The translations under genes and the position numbers were made by a program. 64,000 nt of DNA from Pseudomonas sp. MAG733B (lineage in GTDB: Bacteria; Pseudomonadota; Gammaproteobacteria; Pseudomonadales; Pseudomonadaceae): assembly GCF_036884845.1 (NCBI RefSeq), contig NZ_CP145732.1, forward strand, positions 2,666,001-2,730,000, given 5' to 3'. The notes under the pieces were generated by a model. That model saw nothing but the letters and a program-made list of their open reading frames with translations. It was not told the origin of the DNA and did not search any database. Positions 1-7,601 of the stretch are shown here, one piece after another (positions within the stretch are counted from its first letter, which is position 1; every line of letters starts with the position of its first letter).

Positions 1-1
1 C

Positions 2-661
2 ATCGTCGCGCTGGTGATGCTCGGCGTGGGCCTGTTCGGCTGGGTATTCATCCGACAGGTGCGCGTTGGCGAACGGGTCGAGGCGGATCTGCGCAAGGCC
101 CAGGAAGCGCTGGAGCTGATCGCCACCCACGACAGCCTGACCGGTCTGGCCAACCGGCGATTGTTCGAGCGGGCGCTGGATGTCGAGTTCGGACGTGGCG
201 CACGCCAGCACAGTGCGCTGAGCCTGATCATGCTCGATATCGATTATTTCAAGTGCTACAACGACACGTATGGCCATGTCGTGGGGGATCACTGCCTGGC
301 TGAGGTGGCGCGGGCGGTAAAAGCTTGCTGCCATCGCAAGGCCGACCTGGCGGTGCGTTACGGCGGCGAAGAGTTTGCGGTGTTGCTGCCCGATACCGAC
401 ATTCACGGCGCCATGACGATCGCCGAACATATCCGCCGCAGCGTCATGGACAAGAACATCAGCCACAGCGGTTCGCCCACCGGATACGTCACGGTCAGCC
501 TCGGCTGTTATTCGTTTATACCGACGGGGCGCGACAGCATGGAAGTGTTTATCCAGCGTGCGGACGCGGCGCTGTACCAGGCCAAGCATTCGGGGCGCAA
601 TCGCTCGGCCGTGCTGTCGATGGAGGGCGGCGTCCCGGCGCTAATGCGCTCGGATCGTTGA
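2..661 (+). CDS. GGDEF diguanylate cyclase, C-terminal part (5' end outside window)
   Basis: The reading frame is open from the first bases, so the start lies upstream. The visible part begins with a hydrophobic membrane segment (VALVMLGVGLFGWVFI), followed by a linker and one GGDEF domain of about 165 residues. The active-site motif is RYGGEEFAVLLPD, so the cyclase site is intact and should make cyclic di-GMP from two GTP at the inner face of the membrane. The missing N-terminus probably carries a periplasmic sensor domain, since the GGDEF directly follows a TM helix. No EAL domain follows. The family is certain; the signal sensed cannot be told. Confidence 0.9.
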   Translation: MVALVMLGVGLFGWVFIRQVRVGERVEADLRKAQEALELIATHDSLTGLANRRLFERALDVEFGRGARQHSALSLIMLDIDYFKCYNDTYGHVVGDHCLAEVARAVKACCHRKADLAVRYGGEEFAVLLPDTDIHGAMTIAEHIRRSVMDKNISHSGSPTGYVTVSLGCYSFIPTGRDSMEVFIQRADAALYQAKHSGRNRSAVLSMEGGVPALMRSDR

Positions 662-774
662 AGCGTTTCGCCCCGGTTGTATAACCCTCGAAACATCACA
701 AACGGCCCGGCCGTCCGCCTGTCAAAAGTTGTCCTCACGCCTGCGGTCAAACAGATGTAAAACTCAGGCAGTGG

Positions 775-808
775 AAGGCAGCCAACGATGCTCACCATCG
801 GCTGCCTT
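775..808 (-). terminator. Hairpin downstream of the glycine-rich gene
   Basis: The arms AAGGCAGC (775-782) and GCTGCCTT (801-808) pair, with an inner CGATG/CATCG extension. It lies 8 bases beyond the stop of the minus-strand gene at 816. There is no clear U-tract on the minus strand, so it is only a possible terminator. Confidence 0.35.
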
Positions 809-815
809 TACGCGT

Positions 816-1127
816 TCAGCTGCCCGTCCCGCCGCCAGCGCCGCCGGTTCCACCACCCGCCGAACCGGTGCCGCCACCCGCGCCCGAGCCACTGTTGCCG
901 CCTGCACCACCCGCGCTGCCGCTTGAAGATCCCGTCGCGCCGCCATCCCCGGCATTTCCGCCTGAAGGCGCAGCGGGGGTATTGTCGGGCGGCATGACAG
1001 GGCCGCTGGTTGCACCGGATTTGGTGCCCGTCGCATCAGCGCCATCGTTGGAGGCTGCGTAGGTGGCTAACGACGCCGTAGACAGCAATCCCGCCATCAG
1101 CAGTGAGGTAATTTTGATGTTCATCAT
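816..1127 (-). CDS. Small glycine-rich exported protein, unknown function
   Basis: A 103-residue protein that starts MMNIKITSLLMAGLLSTASLATYA, a good Sec signal peptide with probable cleavage after TYA. The mature part is low-complexity, with runs of GGTG, GGAGG and GSAGG ending in GGGTGS. The start was chosen because GGAG lies 7 bases upstream of the first ATG of an ATGATG pair; an upstream extension of 41 codons is possible but has no ribosome binding site and would bury the signal peptide. I do not recognise a family. Composition suggests a secreted or periplasmic disordered protein. It is transcribed away from the neighbouring exonuclease gene. Confidence 0.7.
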   Translation of the reverse strand: MMNIKITSLLMAGLLSTASLATYAASNDGADATGTKSGATSGPVMPPDNTPAAPSGGNAGDGGATGSSSGSAGGAGGNSGSGAGGGTGSAGGGTGGAGGGTGS

Positions 1128-1302
1128 GGTACGTCTCCAAAGGTGAGTCGTTACCTGATGTTGGTGTGAAGGGCGGGGTGGTTGGTGCCGGTTGGATGAC
1201 GAGCGGTATATTTGCGGCAACCCATAAAACCCTGTGGCCGACGCAACCACGGGCGGGCACTGAGGTCACAGTTTTTACACGTCGCCAAACGGAACGGTGG
1301 TC

Positions 1303-2097
1303 ATGAAAAAGCTGCGAATTGCGACCTTCAACGTCAACGGGATGCGTGCCCGGTTGCCGAACCTGCTGGCCTGGCTTGAACGCGAGAAACCGGACATCGC
1401 CTGTCTGCAGGAACTCAAATCGGTGGACAGCGCCTTTCCCGCCGCCGAGCTTGAGGCCATCGGCTACGGCGCGATCTGGCAGGGGCAGGCGTCGTGGAAC
1501 GGGGTGGCGATTCTGGCGCGGGATGCGCAGCCACTGGAGAGTCGGCGAGGGTTGCCGGGGGATGAGGGCGACAGCCACAGTCGCTACATCGAAGCCGCCG
1601 TGCATGGCGTGCTGGTGGGTTGCCTGTACCTGCCCAATGGCAACCCGCAGCCGGGGCCGAAATTCGACTACAAACTGGCCTGGTTCGAGCGGCTGATCCG
1701 CCATGCGCAGACGTTGCAGGACAGCGATCACCCGGTGGTGCTGGCCGGCGATTACAATGTGGTTCCTACCGACCTGGACATCTACAACCCGCGCTCCTGG
1801 CTCAAGGACGCCTTGCTGCAACCCGAGAGCCGCGCGTGTTATCAACGTTTGCTGGATCAGGGCTGGACCGACTCACTGCGCCACTTGCATCCCGAGGATC
1901 GGCTCTACACCTTCTGGGATTATTTTCGTCAGCACTGGCAGAAAAATTCCGGGTTGCGCATCGATCACCTGTTGCTCAATCCGGCCTTGAGCCCTTACTT
2001 GCAGGACGCTGGTGTCGACGCCTGGGTGCGCAACGAACCGCATGCCAGCGACCATGCGCCAACCTGGATTCAACTGGATTCGCGCAAACGCCGTTGA
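1303..2097 (+). CDS. xthA: Exodeoxyribonuclease III (AP endonuclease family)
   Basis: A 264-residue member of the exonuclease III/APE1 family (endonuclease-exonuclease-phosphatase fold), which cleaves abasic sites and removes 3' blocks in base excision repair. Visible motifs in order: the N-terminal TFNVNGMRAR, the metal-binding CLQELKS, GDYNVVPTDLDIYNP, LRIDHLLLNP and the terminal SDHAP. Length is normal for the family. The ATG at 1303 was preferred over the GTG two codons upstream because GGAACGG precedes it. Pseudomonads carry several paralogues of this fold, so the symbol describes the family and not certainly the main E. coli XthA counterpart. It stands alone. Confidence 0.85.
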   Translation: MKKLRIATFNVNGMRARLPNLLAWLEREKPDIACLQELKSVDSAFPAAELEAIGYGAIWQGQASWNGVAILARDAQPLESRRGLPGDEGDSHSRYIEAAVHGVLVGCLYLPNGNPQPGPKFDYKLAWFERLIRHAQTLQDSDHPVVLAGDYNVVPTDLDIYNPRSWLKDALLQPESRACYQRLLDQGWTDSLRHLHPEDRLYTFWDYFRQHWQKNSGLRIDHLLLNPALSPYLQDAGVDAWVRNEPHASDHAPTWIQLDSRKRR

Positions 2098-2209
2098 TTG
2101 TTTTCGCTGGGCCATTGGCTAAATCAATTGTCGTGCGCAACGGTTCATCCCTTATACATAGCGGCCATTGGCGGAACGATCCGCAGCCGCCGTGCAAAAG
2201 GACTGAACG

Positions 2210-3037
2210 ATGAGCGAGCCACGCCTGACCGACCGTGCGCTGTACCTGCGGCGCCTGGGCTTCGATGCGCCTCCGGCGCCGACCCTGGAAACCTTGCAGC
2301 AGCTTCAATTGCGCCACACCGGTGCTTTCCCGTTTGAAAACCTCACCACACTGTCGGGCGAACCCGTGCTGATCGACTTGCCGTCGATCGAGCAGAAAGT
2401 CCTGCACAACGGGCGAGGCGGGTACTGCTACGAACTCAACTATCTGTACCTGATTTTGCTTCAGGAATTGGGATTCGACGCGCGTGGCATCAGCGGTCGC
2501 GTGGTCATGGGCCAGCCCGAAGGCGCATGGACCGCTCGCACCCATCGCTTGAGCCTGGTGACACTGGACGGCGTGCGCTACATCACCGACGTCGGCTTCG
2601 GCGGTATGGTGCCCACCGCGCCGCTGTTGCTCGACAGTCCTGCCGAGCAATTCACACCCCACGAACCCTATCGCATCGAACAGCACACGGACGGCTACAC
2701 CCTCCGCGCCAGGGTCGGCGACGAGTGGCGAGCGATGTACATCTTCGATCTGCAACGCCAGGAAGACATCGATTACAGCGTCGGCAACTGGTACGTCTCG
2801 ACTCATCCGGAATCATCGTTCGCCAAGCAGCTGATGGTGGCGCGGACCGGGGAAGGGTGGCGCCGTACGCTCAATAACGGCAGTTTTGCGATCCATCGCA
2901 TAGGCCATGAGAGCGAACGCCGGCAGGTGGACGATGTGCCGCAATTGAGCGCCTTGCTGGAAAGCGAGTTCGGCATTCGGGTGCCGCCCCATGCGACCTT
3001 GATGCACACACTTGAACGCTTGATCAAACCGCAATAG
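2210..3037 (+). CDS. Arylamine N-acetyltransferase
   Basis: A 275-residue NAT that transfers acetyl from acetyl-CoA to arylamines, hydrazines or arylhydroxylamines in the cytosol. The catalytic triad is complete and in the usual places: Cys73 in RGGYCYELN, His112 in WTARTHRLS and Asp127 in ITDVGFGG. Full length for the family. AAAGGA lies 7 bases before the ATG. The gene is closed by a strong bidirectional terminator shared with the convergent brnA. The acceptor amine cannot be told from sequence. A nearby aromatic-amine (anthranilate) gene block is suggestive, but the two are not in one operon. Confidence 0.93.
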   Translation: MSEPRLTDRALYLRRLGFDAPPAPTLETLQQLQLRHTGAFPFENLTTLSGEPVLIDLPSIEQKVLHNGRGGYCYELNYLYLILLQELGFDARGISGRVVMGQPEGAWTARTHRLSLVTLDGVRYITDVGFGGMVPTAPLLLDSPAEQFTPHEPYRIEQHTDGYTLRARVGDEWRAMYIFDLQRQEDIDYSVGNWYVSTHPESSFAKQLMVARTGEGWRRTLNNGSFAIHRIGHESERRQVDDVPQLSALLESEFGIRVPPHATLMHTLERLIKPQ

Positions 3038-3055
3038 AAACAGCATCGTGCACAC

Positions 3056-3091
3056 AAAAAAGGGGCAGATTGAATCAATCTGCCCCTTTTT
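3056..3091. terminator. Bidirectional rho-independent terminator
   Basis: The arm 3056-3072 (A-tract then GGGGCAGATTG) pairs with 3076-3091 (CAATCTGCCCC then T-tract), with a loop of three bases. A- and T-tracts flank both sides, so it can end both the acetyltransferase gene and the convergent brnTA operon. Confidence 0.9.
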
Positions 3092-3099
3092 GCGTCAGT

Positions 3100-3426
3100 T
3101 CAGGGTTGTGCATCGGGTTCCATCACACGTTGAATTTCCCTGAGGGCCTCCAACAATTTTTTCTCCAGGTTTCTCAGTTCGGGAACCGTGACCCCCTTTT
3201 TGAGGTGCGCAGCGGAATTAGCCTCGGCGGCTTTGCCTTGGTCGGCCAGCAACGCCCGGCGCAGGGTGTTGTTGATTGCAGTCTGGTAGCCGTAGCCCTC
3301 ACTTTCGGCCAGTGAGCGTGCCGCCTCGATGACGACATCATCGAGCATGATGGTGATGCGGGTCTTGCCTTTGCTGGAGGCCACCGCCCCGCGCTTGGCG
3401 TTACTGAAGTCGTACTCGTCTTTCAT
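3100..3426 (-). CDS. brnA: BrnA-family antitoxin
   Basis: A 108-residue protein whose N-terminus (MKDEYDFSNAKRG) and ribbon-helix-helix segment (KTRITIMLDDVVIEAARSLAES) are typical of BrnA antitoxins, which bind BrnT and the operon promoter. It follows brnT by 3 bases in the usual toxin-first order. The C-terminal third (NLEKKLLEALREIQRVME) looks helical and may contact the toxin; it is somewhat longer than in the first described BrnA. Confidence 0.88.
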   Translation of the reverse strand: MKDEYDFSNAKRGAVASSKGKTRITIMLDDVVIEAARSLAESEGYGYQTAINNTLRRALLADQGKAAEANSAAHLKKGVTVPELRNLEKKLLEALREIQRVMEPDAQP

Positions 3427-3429
3427 GGG

Positions 3430-3711
3430 TCAAGCCTCCAGATACTGGCGCCGCTCGTTTTTGCTGGCGAGGCGCGCTGAAATGATTCGAACGAAATTCG
3501 GGTCACGGTAGGTGTACGCGACGACCAGCAAACGCCCTTTGCCATCCAGCCCCAAGGTAATCCAGCGTTGTTCATCATGGTGATCGTCCTGAAAGGTCAG
3601 GGCGCGTTCGTCATGGAACACCGGTTCTGTCTCGGCGAAGCTGATCCCTTGGTGCTTGAGTTTGTTGGCTGCGTTCTTTGCCTTGTGATACTGAATTTCG
3701 AATGGCTTCAT
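3430..3711 (-). CDS. brnT: BrnT-family type II toxin (ribonuclease)
   Basis: A 93-residue protein with the BrnT signature: an N-terminal FEI.YHKAKNAANKLKHQGISF, then ERALTFQDD, RWITLGLDGKGRLLVVAYTYR and the C-terminal IRIISARLASKNERRQY (here VRIISARLASKNERRQY). BrnT has a RelE-like fold and cleaves RNA to stop translation until bound by BrnA. Length is normal and no frame damage is seen. First gene of a two-gene operon. The start has no good Shine-Dalgarno sequence; the region just upstream is a very AT-rich partial palindrome. Confidence 0.88.
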   Translation of the reverse strand: MKPFEIQYHKAKNAANKLKHQGISFAETEPVFHDERALTFQDDHHDEQRWITLGLDGKGRLLVVAYTYRDPNFVRIISARLASKNERRQYLEA

Positions 3712-3734
3712 TATGCATACTTTATATGTATATG
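3712..3734 (-). promoter_or_regulatory. AT-rich partial palindrome at the brnTA promoter
   Basis: The bases directly before the brnT start contain GCATAC...GTATATG with TATAAAG-like -10 sequence on the minus strand. BrnA-type antitoxins repress their own promoter by binding inverted repeats near the -10, so this is a candidate operator. Short arms with one mismatch make it tentative. Confidence 0.35.
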
Positions 3735-3886
3735 GAAGATGGCGATTTCGACCGATGGTCGCCAGGAATTCAAAAGACTAGCGGGCGGGGGAGAATGGCT
3801 CGCGAGGATGTATTTCAAGGTTTTAGGTGAGATTGCGCACGATGGCAGACGGTTTGCATGACCAACCGTTCATAATTTGACGAGCA

Positions 3887-3900
3887 AGTTGTATACAACT
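3887..3900. promoter_or_regulatory. Perfect 14-bp palindrome, candidate GntR-type operator
   Basis: AGTTGTATACAACT is its own reverse complement and contains the GT...AC core of FadR-subfamily GntR operators. It lies 67 bases upstream of the permease start. A second imperfect copy (TTGCATACAG, 3923-3932) lies 25 bases downstream. No GntR gene is in the window, so the regulator would act from elsewhere. Confidence 0.55.
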
Positions 3901-3966
3901 CTATAGACATTTGTCCTGAGTCTTGCATACAGTGTGCGCATAACAAAAACCAGGGAACCCCCTAAC

Positions 3967-5484
3967 ATGAAAACGCCCCATGTTTCACACCAACGGCCAG
4001 AAGATGAAAATCTTGGTATCGGCGCGAATATGGCTTACGGCCTGCAACATGTTCTGACCATGTACGGTGGCATCGTCGCGGTGCCTTTGATTATTGGTCA
4101 GGCGGCCGGCCTCTCGCCGGCGGACATTGGATTGTTGATTGCTGCTTCATTGTTTGCGGGGGGGCTGGCGACGTTGCTGCAAACCCTGGGTCTACCGTTT
4201 TTCGGTTGTCAGTTGCCGCTGGTACAGGGCGTGTCGTTTTCCGGCGTCGCGACCATGGTGGCGATTGTCAGTAGCGGTGGTGAGGGAGGGTTCCAGTCGA
4301 TTCTGGGGGCGGTGATTGCGGCGTCCCTGATTGGATTGCTGATCACGCCGGTGTTCTCTCGAATCACCAAGTTCTTCCCACCGCTGGTCACGGGCATCGT
4401 GATCACCACCATCGGCCTGACGTTGATGCCGGTGGCCGCACGCTGGGCCATGGGCGGTAACAGCCATTCTCCAGAGTTCGGCAGCATGGCCAATATCGGC
4501 CTGGCCGCAATGACGCTGGTGCTGGTGCTGTTGCTGAGCAAGATCGGCAGCGCGACCATCTCGCGTCTATCGATCCTGCTGGCAATGGTCATCGGCACGA
4601 TCGTCGCGGTGTTCCTGGGCATGGCGGACTTCTCATCCGTCAGCGAAGGTCCAATGTTCGGCTTCCCGACCCCGTTCCATTTCGGCATGCCGACCTTCCA
4701 CTTCGCGGCAATCCTGTCGATGTGCATCGTGGTCATGGTGACGCTGGTGGAAACCTCGGCGGATATCCTGGCGGTCGGTGAAATCATCGAGACCAAGGTT
4801 GACTCCAAACGTCTGGGCAATGGCCTGCGCGCCGACATGCTGTCGAGCATGATCGCGCCGATCTTCGGCTCCTTTACCCAGAGTGCCTTCGCCCAGAACG
4901 TAGGGCTGGTGGCGGTAACCGGGATCAAGAGCCGTTACGTGGTTGCTACCGGCGGTCTGTTCCTGGTGCTCCTCGGCTTGCTGCCGTTCATGGGCCGGGT
5001 CATCGCGGCCGTGCCGACCTCCGTTCTCGGTGGCGCCGGTATCGTGTTGTTCGGCACCGTCGCGGCCAGCGGCATTCGTACGCTGTCGAAGGTCGACTAC
5101 CGCAACAACGTCAACCTGATCATCGTGGCGACCTCGATCGGCTTCGGCATGATCCCGATCGCAGCGCCGAACTTCTACGATCACTTCCCAAGCTGGTTCG
5201 CCACGATTTTCCATTCCGGGATCAGTTCGTCGGCGATCATGGCGATCGTGCTCAACCTGACCTTCAACCACCTCACGGCCGGTAACTCCGACCAGCAGTC
5301 GGTGTTTGCGGCGGGCACCGAGCGGGTTCTGCGTTATCAGGATCTGGCAGCGCTGCGCGAAGGGGATTACTTCAGCGACGGCAAACTGCATGACTGTGAT
5401 GGCAAGGAAATTCCGGTGGTTGAGGTGGACCACGGGCATGGCGAGCCACGGGCGGTGCATGCGAAAAGCAGTGAGCATGTCTGA
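3967..5484 (+). CDS. NCS2-family nucleobase (xanthine/urate/uracil) permease
   Basis: A 505-residue inner-membrane protein with about 12-14 hydrophobic segments. It belongs to the nucleobase:cation symporter-2 family: the N-terminal GLQHVLTMYGGIVAVPLIIG, QLPLVQGVSFSG in TM3, the substrate and family motif VETSADILAVGEI and AFAQNVGLVAVTGIKSRYV. The pattern is closer to the xanthine/uric acid branch than to UraA. An internal ATG at 3967 was chosen over an upstream one at 3934 because AGGGA precedes it and family members begin near here. Probably controlled from the palindrome upstream. Which purine it carries is inference. Confidence 0.87.
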   Translation: MKTPHVSHQRPEDENLGIGANMAYGLQHVLTMYGGIVAVPLIIGQAAGLSPADIGLLIAASLFAGGLATLLQTLGLPFFGCQLPLVQGVSFSGVATMVAIVSSGGEGGFQSILGAVIAASLIGLLITPVFSRITKFFPPLVTGIVITTIGLTLMPVAARWAMGGNSHSPEFGSMANIGLAAMTLVLVLLLSKIGSATISRLSILLAMVIGTIVAVFLGMADFSSVSEGPMFGFPTPFHFGMPTFHFAAILSMCIVVMVTLVETSADILAVGEIIETKVDSKRLGNGLRADMLSSMIAPIFGSFTQSAFAQNVGLVAVTGIKSRYVVATGGLFLVLLGLLPFMGRVIAAVPTSVLGGAGIVLFGTVAASGIRTLSKVDYRNNVNLIIVATSIGFGMIPIAAPNFYDHFPSWFATIFHSGISSSAIMAIVLNLTFNHLTAGNSDQQSVFAAGTERVLRYQDLAALREGDYFSDGKLHDCDGKEIPVVEVDHGHGEPRAVHAKSSEHV

Positions 5485-5498
5485 CGTTTAGATGAATG

Positions 5499-5537
5499 AA
5501 AAAAGGCCGATCTGTTGAATGACAGATCGGCCTTTTT
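5499..5537. terminator. Bidirectional rho-independent terminator
   Basis: An A-tract plus GGCCGATCTGT (to 5515) pairs with ACAGATCGGCC plus T-tract (5522-5537). It separates the permease gene from the end of the convergent catabolic operon. Confidence 0.9.
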
Positions 5538-5552
5538 GCATTCATGCAATCT

Positions 5553-6785
5553 CTATTGTTCGCTTTGCGTCCAGCGCCCCATCAACGTGTTGGACGGCAG
5601 TTGTTCATCCAACAGCTTTCTCGCCGTTTCCACGCCAGCCACCGGCAGCCCTTCAGGGTTCAACAAGCCAATCTGCACCAGCACACTGGCCTGATCCCAG
5701 TAGATATGTTCGTGGTACAGCTTGTCCCCCCGGAACTTGATCACGCCCAGCATCGGAATCTCGACGTATTTTCCGGTGGGAGCGACGTTGGGCAGCATCC
5801 AGTCGATTTCGGTGCTGTGGGTGAAGCACATGATGAATTCGTCGACGATCTGCAATGCGCCGATGGTGCGCGAGATCGGGATGAGCTTCATGTCCGGCGG
5901 GTTGCCGTGGACGAAATGGTGTTGGTAGAAGCGGCTGAGTTGCTTGGCGCCGACGCCGCCGGTCATGGTGGGAATATGGTTGACGTAGGGCTCGGCGACC
6001 ATGGTCGCCATGGTGGCCGGTACGTCGCGGGTCTCGAACTCGTGGCGGATATGGTCTTCCCACAGGGCTGACAGGTTGAAGTGGGGGCCGATCTCGCGCT
6101 TGAGGGCGGCGATGCTGCGTTCATGGGCCATCAGCGAGGCCGGTTTGTCGTAGTGTGAACTCCCGGCCCGGGCGAAGGCGTGGTCGACGCCTGGGTACAC
6201 GTAGATTTCGGCCTTGTCGTTGCCGGCCAGGTGTTGGCTGATCTGGGCGCGGGCACTGGCGTCGCAGTAACCATCGTTTTCGGCAAAATGCAGGACCAGG
6301 CGGCCCTTGAGGTTTTCCGATTCGTGCAGCAAATGTTCGATGCCCATGCCGTAGTAGCCGACGGCGCAGGCCACATCGGTGCGCGTGGCGGTCAGCCAGG
6401 CCAGCTTGCCGCCCATGCAGAAGCCGACATAACCCAGGCCCGCGCCTTCGACTTCAGGCAGTGCACGCAGGGCGTTGAAACTGGCGTCGATATCAGTGAC
6501 GGCCTTGTCCACATCCAGGCGCTGGAACAGGTCGATGGCCGTCGCAAAATCGGCTTCGGTGTAGCCCAGATCAATGCCCGGCTGCAGGCGCCAGAACAGG
6601 TCAGGCACCAACGCCACATAGCCTTCCTCGGCATAGAAATCGGCCACGGCGCGCATGTTGGCGTTGATCCCGAAAATCTCCTGGCCGATCACTACCCCGG
6701 GGCCCTTGCCGCTGGCCGGCAGGGCCAGGTAACCGCTGAACGTGGCGTTGCTGTCCGTTGCCCGGATCTCAATCATCTTGCCCAT
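5553..6785 (-). CDS. Dienelactone hydrolase fused to an NTF2/SnoaL-like domain
   Basis: A 410-residue two-domain protein. Residues 1-235 are a dienelactone hydrolase: the triad Cys123 (GFCMGG), Asp171 (ENDGYCD) and His202 (GVDHAFA), plus Glu36 (QEIFG), falls at the same numbers as in classical ClcD/TcbE enzymes. Residues about 240-410 form a separate domain with aromatic-rich strands (NHIPTMTGG, YQHHFVHGN, VIKFRGDKLYHEHIYWDQ) resembling NTF2/SnoaL folds found in polyketide cyclases and ring-modifying enzymes. Normal dienelactone hydrolases are about 235 residues and hydrolyse enol-lactones of (chloro)catechol pathways. It is the last gene of the long minus-strand aromatic operon. GAGG lies 8 bases before the ATG. 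The substrate is unknown. Confidence 0.88.
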   Translation of the reverse strand: MGKMIEIRATDSNATFSGYLALPASGKGPGVVIGQEIFGINANMRAVADFYAEEGYVALVPDLFWRLQPGIDLGYTEADFATAIDLFQRLDVDKAVTDIDASFNALRALPEVEGAGLGYVGFCMGGKLAWLTATRTDVACAVGYYGMGIEHLLHESENLKGRLVLHFAENDGYCDASARAQISQHLAGNDKAEIYVYPGVDHAFARAGSSHYDKPASLMAHERSIAALKREIGPHFNLSALWEDHIRHEFETRDVPATMATMVAEPYVNHIPTMTGGVGAKQLSRFYQHHFVHGNPPDMKLIPISRTIGALQIVDEFIMCFTHSTEIDWMLPNVAPTGKYVEIPMLGVIKFRGDKLYHEHIYWDQASVLVQIGLLNPEGLPVAGVETARKLLDEQLPSNTLMGRWTQSEQ

Positions 6786-6812
6786 GTCATCTACCTCATT
6801 CGGTTATCAGAT

Positions 6813-7601
6813 TTATTGGCTGTCACGGTGTTGCTGGAACCACACCCGCGGCGACACACCGCGGTCTGGCCCGAGAATCGAAAAGCCGCCATCCACCGGC
6901 ACGTCGACACCGGTCATCCAGCCGGCACCGGCACTGCACAGAAACGCCACCACGCTGCCGACCTCATGGCCCCGGCCGATGCGCCCGAGCGGATGAAAAG
7001 GCGCCCCGACCCGATCGGCCAGCTGCGGATCGTTGTCGCTGAACTCGGCGACGCTGGGTGACCAGGTCCAGGCCGGGGAAACGCTCAGCACTCGGACTTG
7101 CGCCGGAGCCAGGGTCATGGCCAGGTTTTTCGTCAGTTGCAGGATGCCGGCCTTGGACGCAGGGTAGAGCGCGCGCCCGGCCGCACCGAATTTGCCGCCG
7201 GTACTGCCGATGTTGATCACCACGCCACCGCTGGGCAGATGCACGGCGGCCTTCTGGGTAAAGATCGCCGCCGATACCAGATTGACGTTGAGGGTCTTCA
7301 GCCACTGCGCGCGATCCGACGCCAGTCCCTGATCGGCGTACAGGCACGCGTTGTTGACCAGAATGTCGAGCCTGCCGAAGCGGGCCAGCGTGGCAGCAAT
7401 GCACGCGTCGATGTCTTCGTCGCGCTCCACATCGCAGGCGCAAAATCCGCAGTCCAGCGCTTGCGCCAACGCCTGGCCACTGTCGGCGTTGCGCCCCACC
7501 AGCATCACGCGGGCACCCTCAGCCAACAGCTGCCGAGCGATGTCCAGCCCCAGCCCTTGCGTGCTGCCAGTCACAATCGCCACTTTGCCTTCGAGCATCA
7601 T
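6813..7601 (-). CDS. Short-chain dehydrogenase/reductase (SDR)
   Basis: A 262-residue classical SDR: the cofactor motif TGSTQGLG at residues 11-18, CDVER after it, NNAC near 83-86 and the catalytic Ser133, Tyr146 and Lys150 (YPASK). The C-terminal DVPVDGGFSI is typical. Its ATG overlaps the stop of the preceding gene (ATGA) with GGAGG 7 bases upstream, so the two are translationally coupled. In an operon with a ring-hydroxylating dioxygenase, the usual role is NAD-dependent oxidation of a cis-dihydrodiol or a side-chain alcohol; this is inferred from context. The C-terminal tail is about 15 residues longer than in typical SDRs. Confidence 0.87.
   Translation of the reverse strand: MMLEGKVAIVTGSTQGLGLDIARQLLAEGARVMLVGRNADSGQALAQALDCGFCACDVERDEDIDACIAATLARFGRLDILVNNACLYADQGLASDRAQWLKTLNVNLVSAAIFTQKAAVHLPSGGVVINIGSTGGKFGAAGRALYPASKAGILQLTKNLAMTLAPAQVRVLSVSPAWTWSPSVAEFSDNDPQLADRVGAPFHPLGRIGRGHEVGSVVAFLCSAGAGWMTGVDVPVDGGFSILGPDRGVSPRVWFQQHRDSQ

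Noticed and set aside
1036..1845. Long open frame on the minus strand across the exonuclease gene
   Set aside because: It is the mirror of a high-GC coding gene with clear exonuclease III motifs on the plus strand; the minus product is Arg/Gln/Val-rich with no family features.
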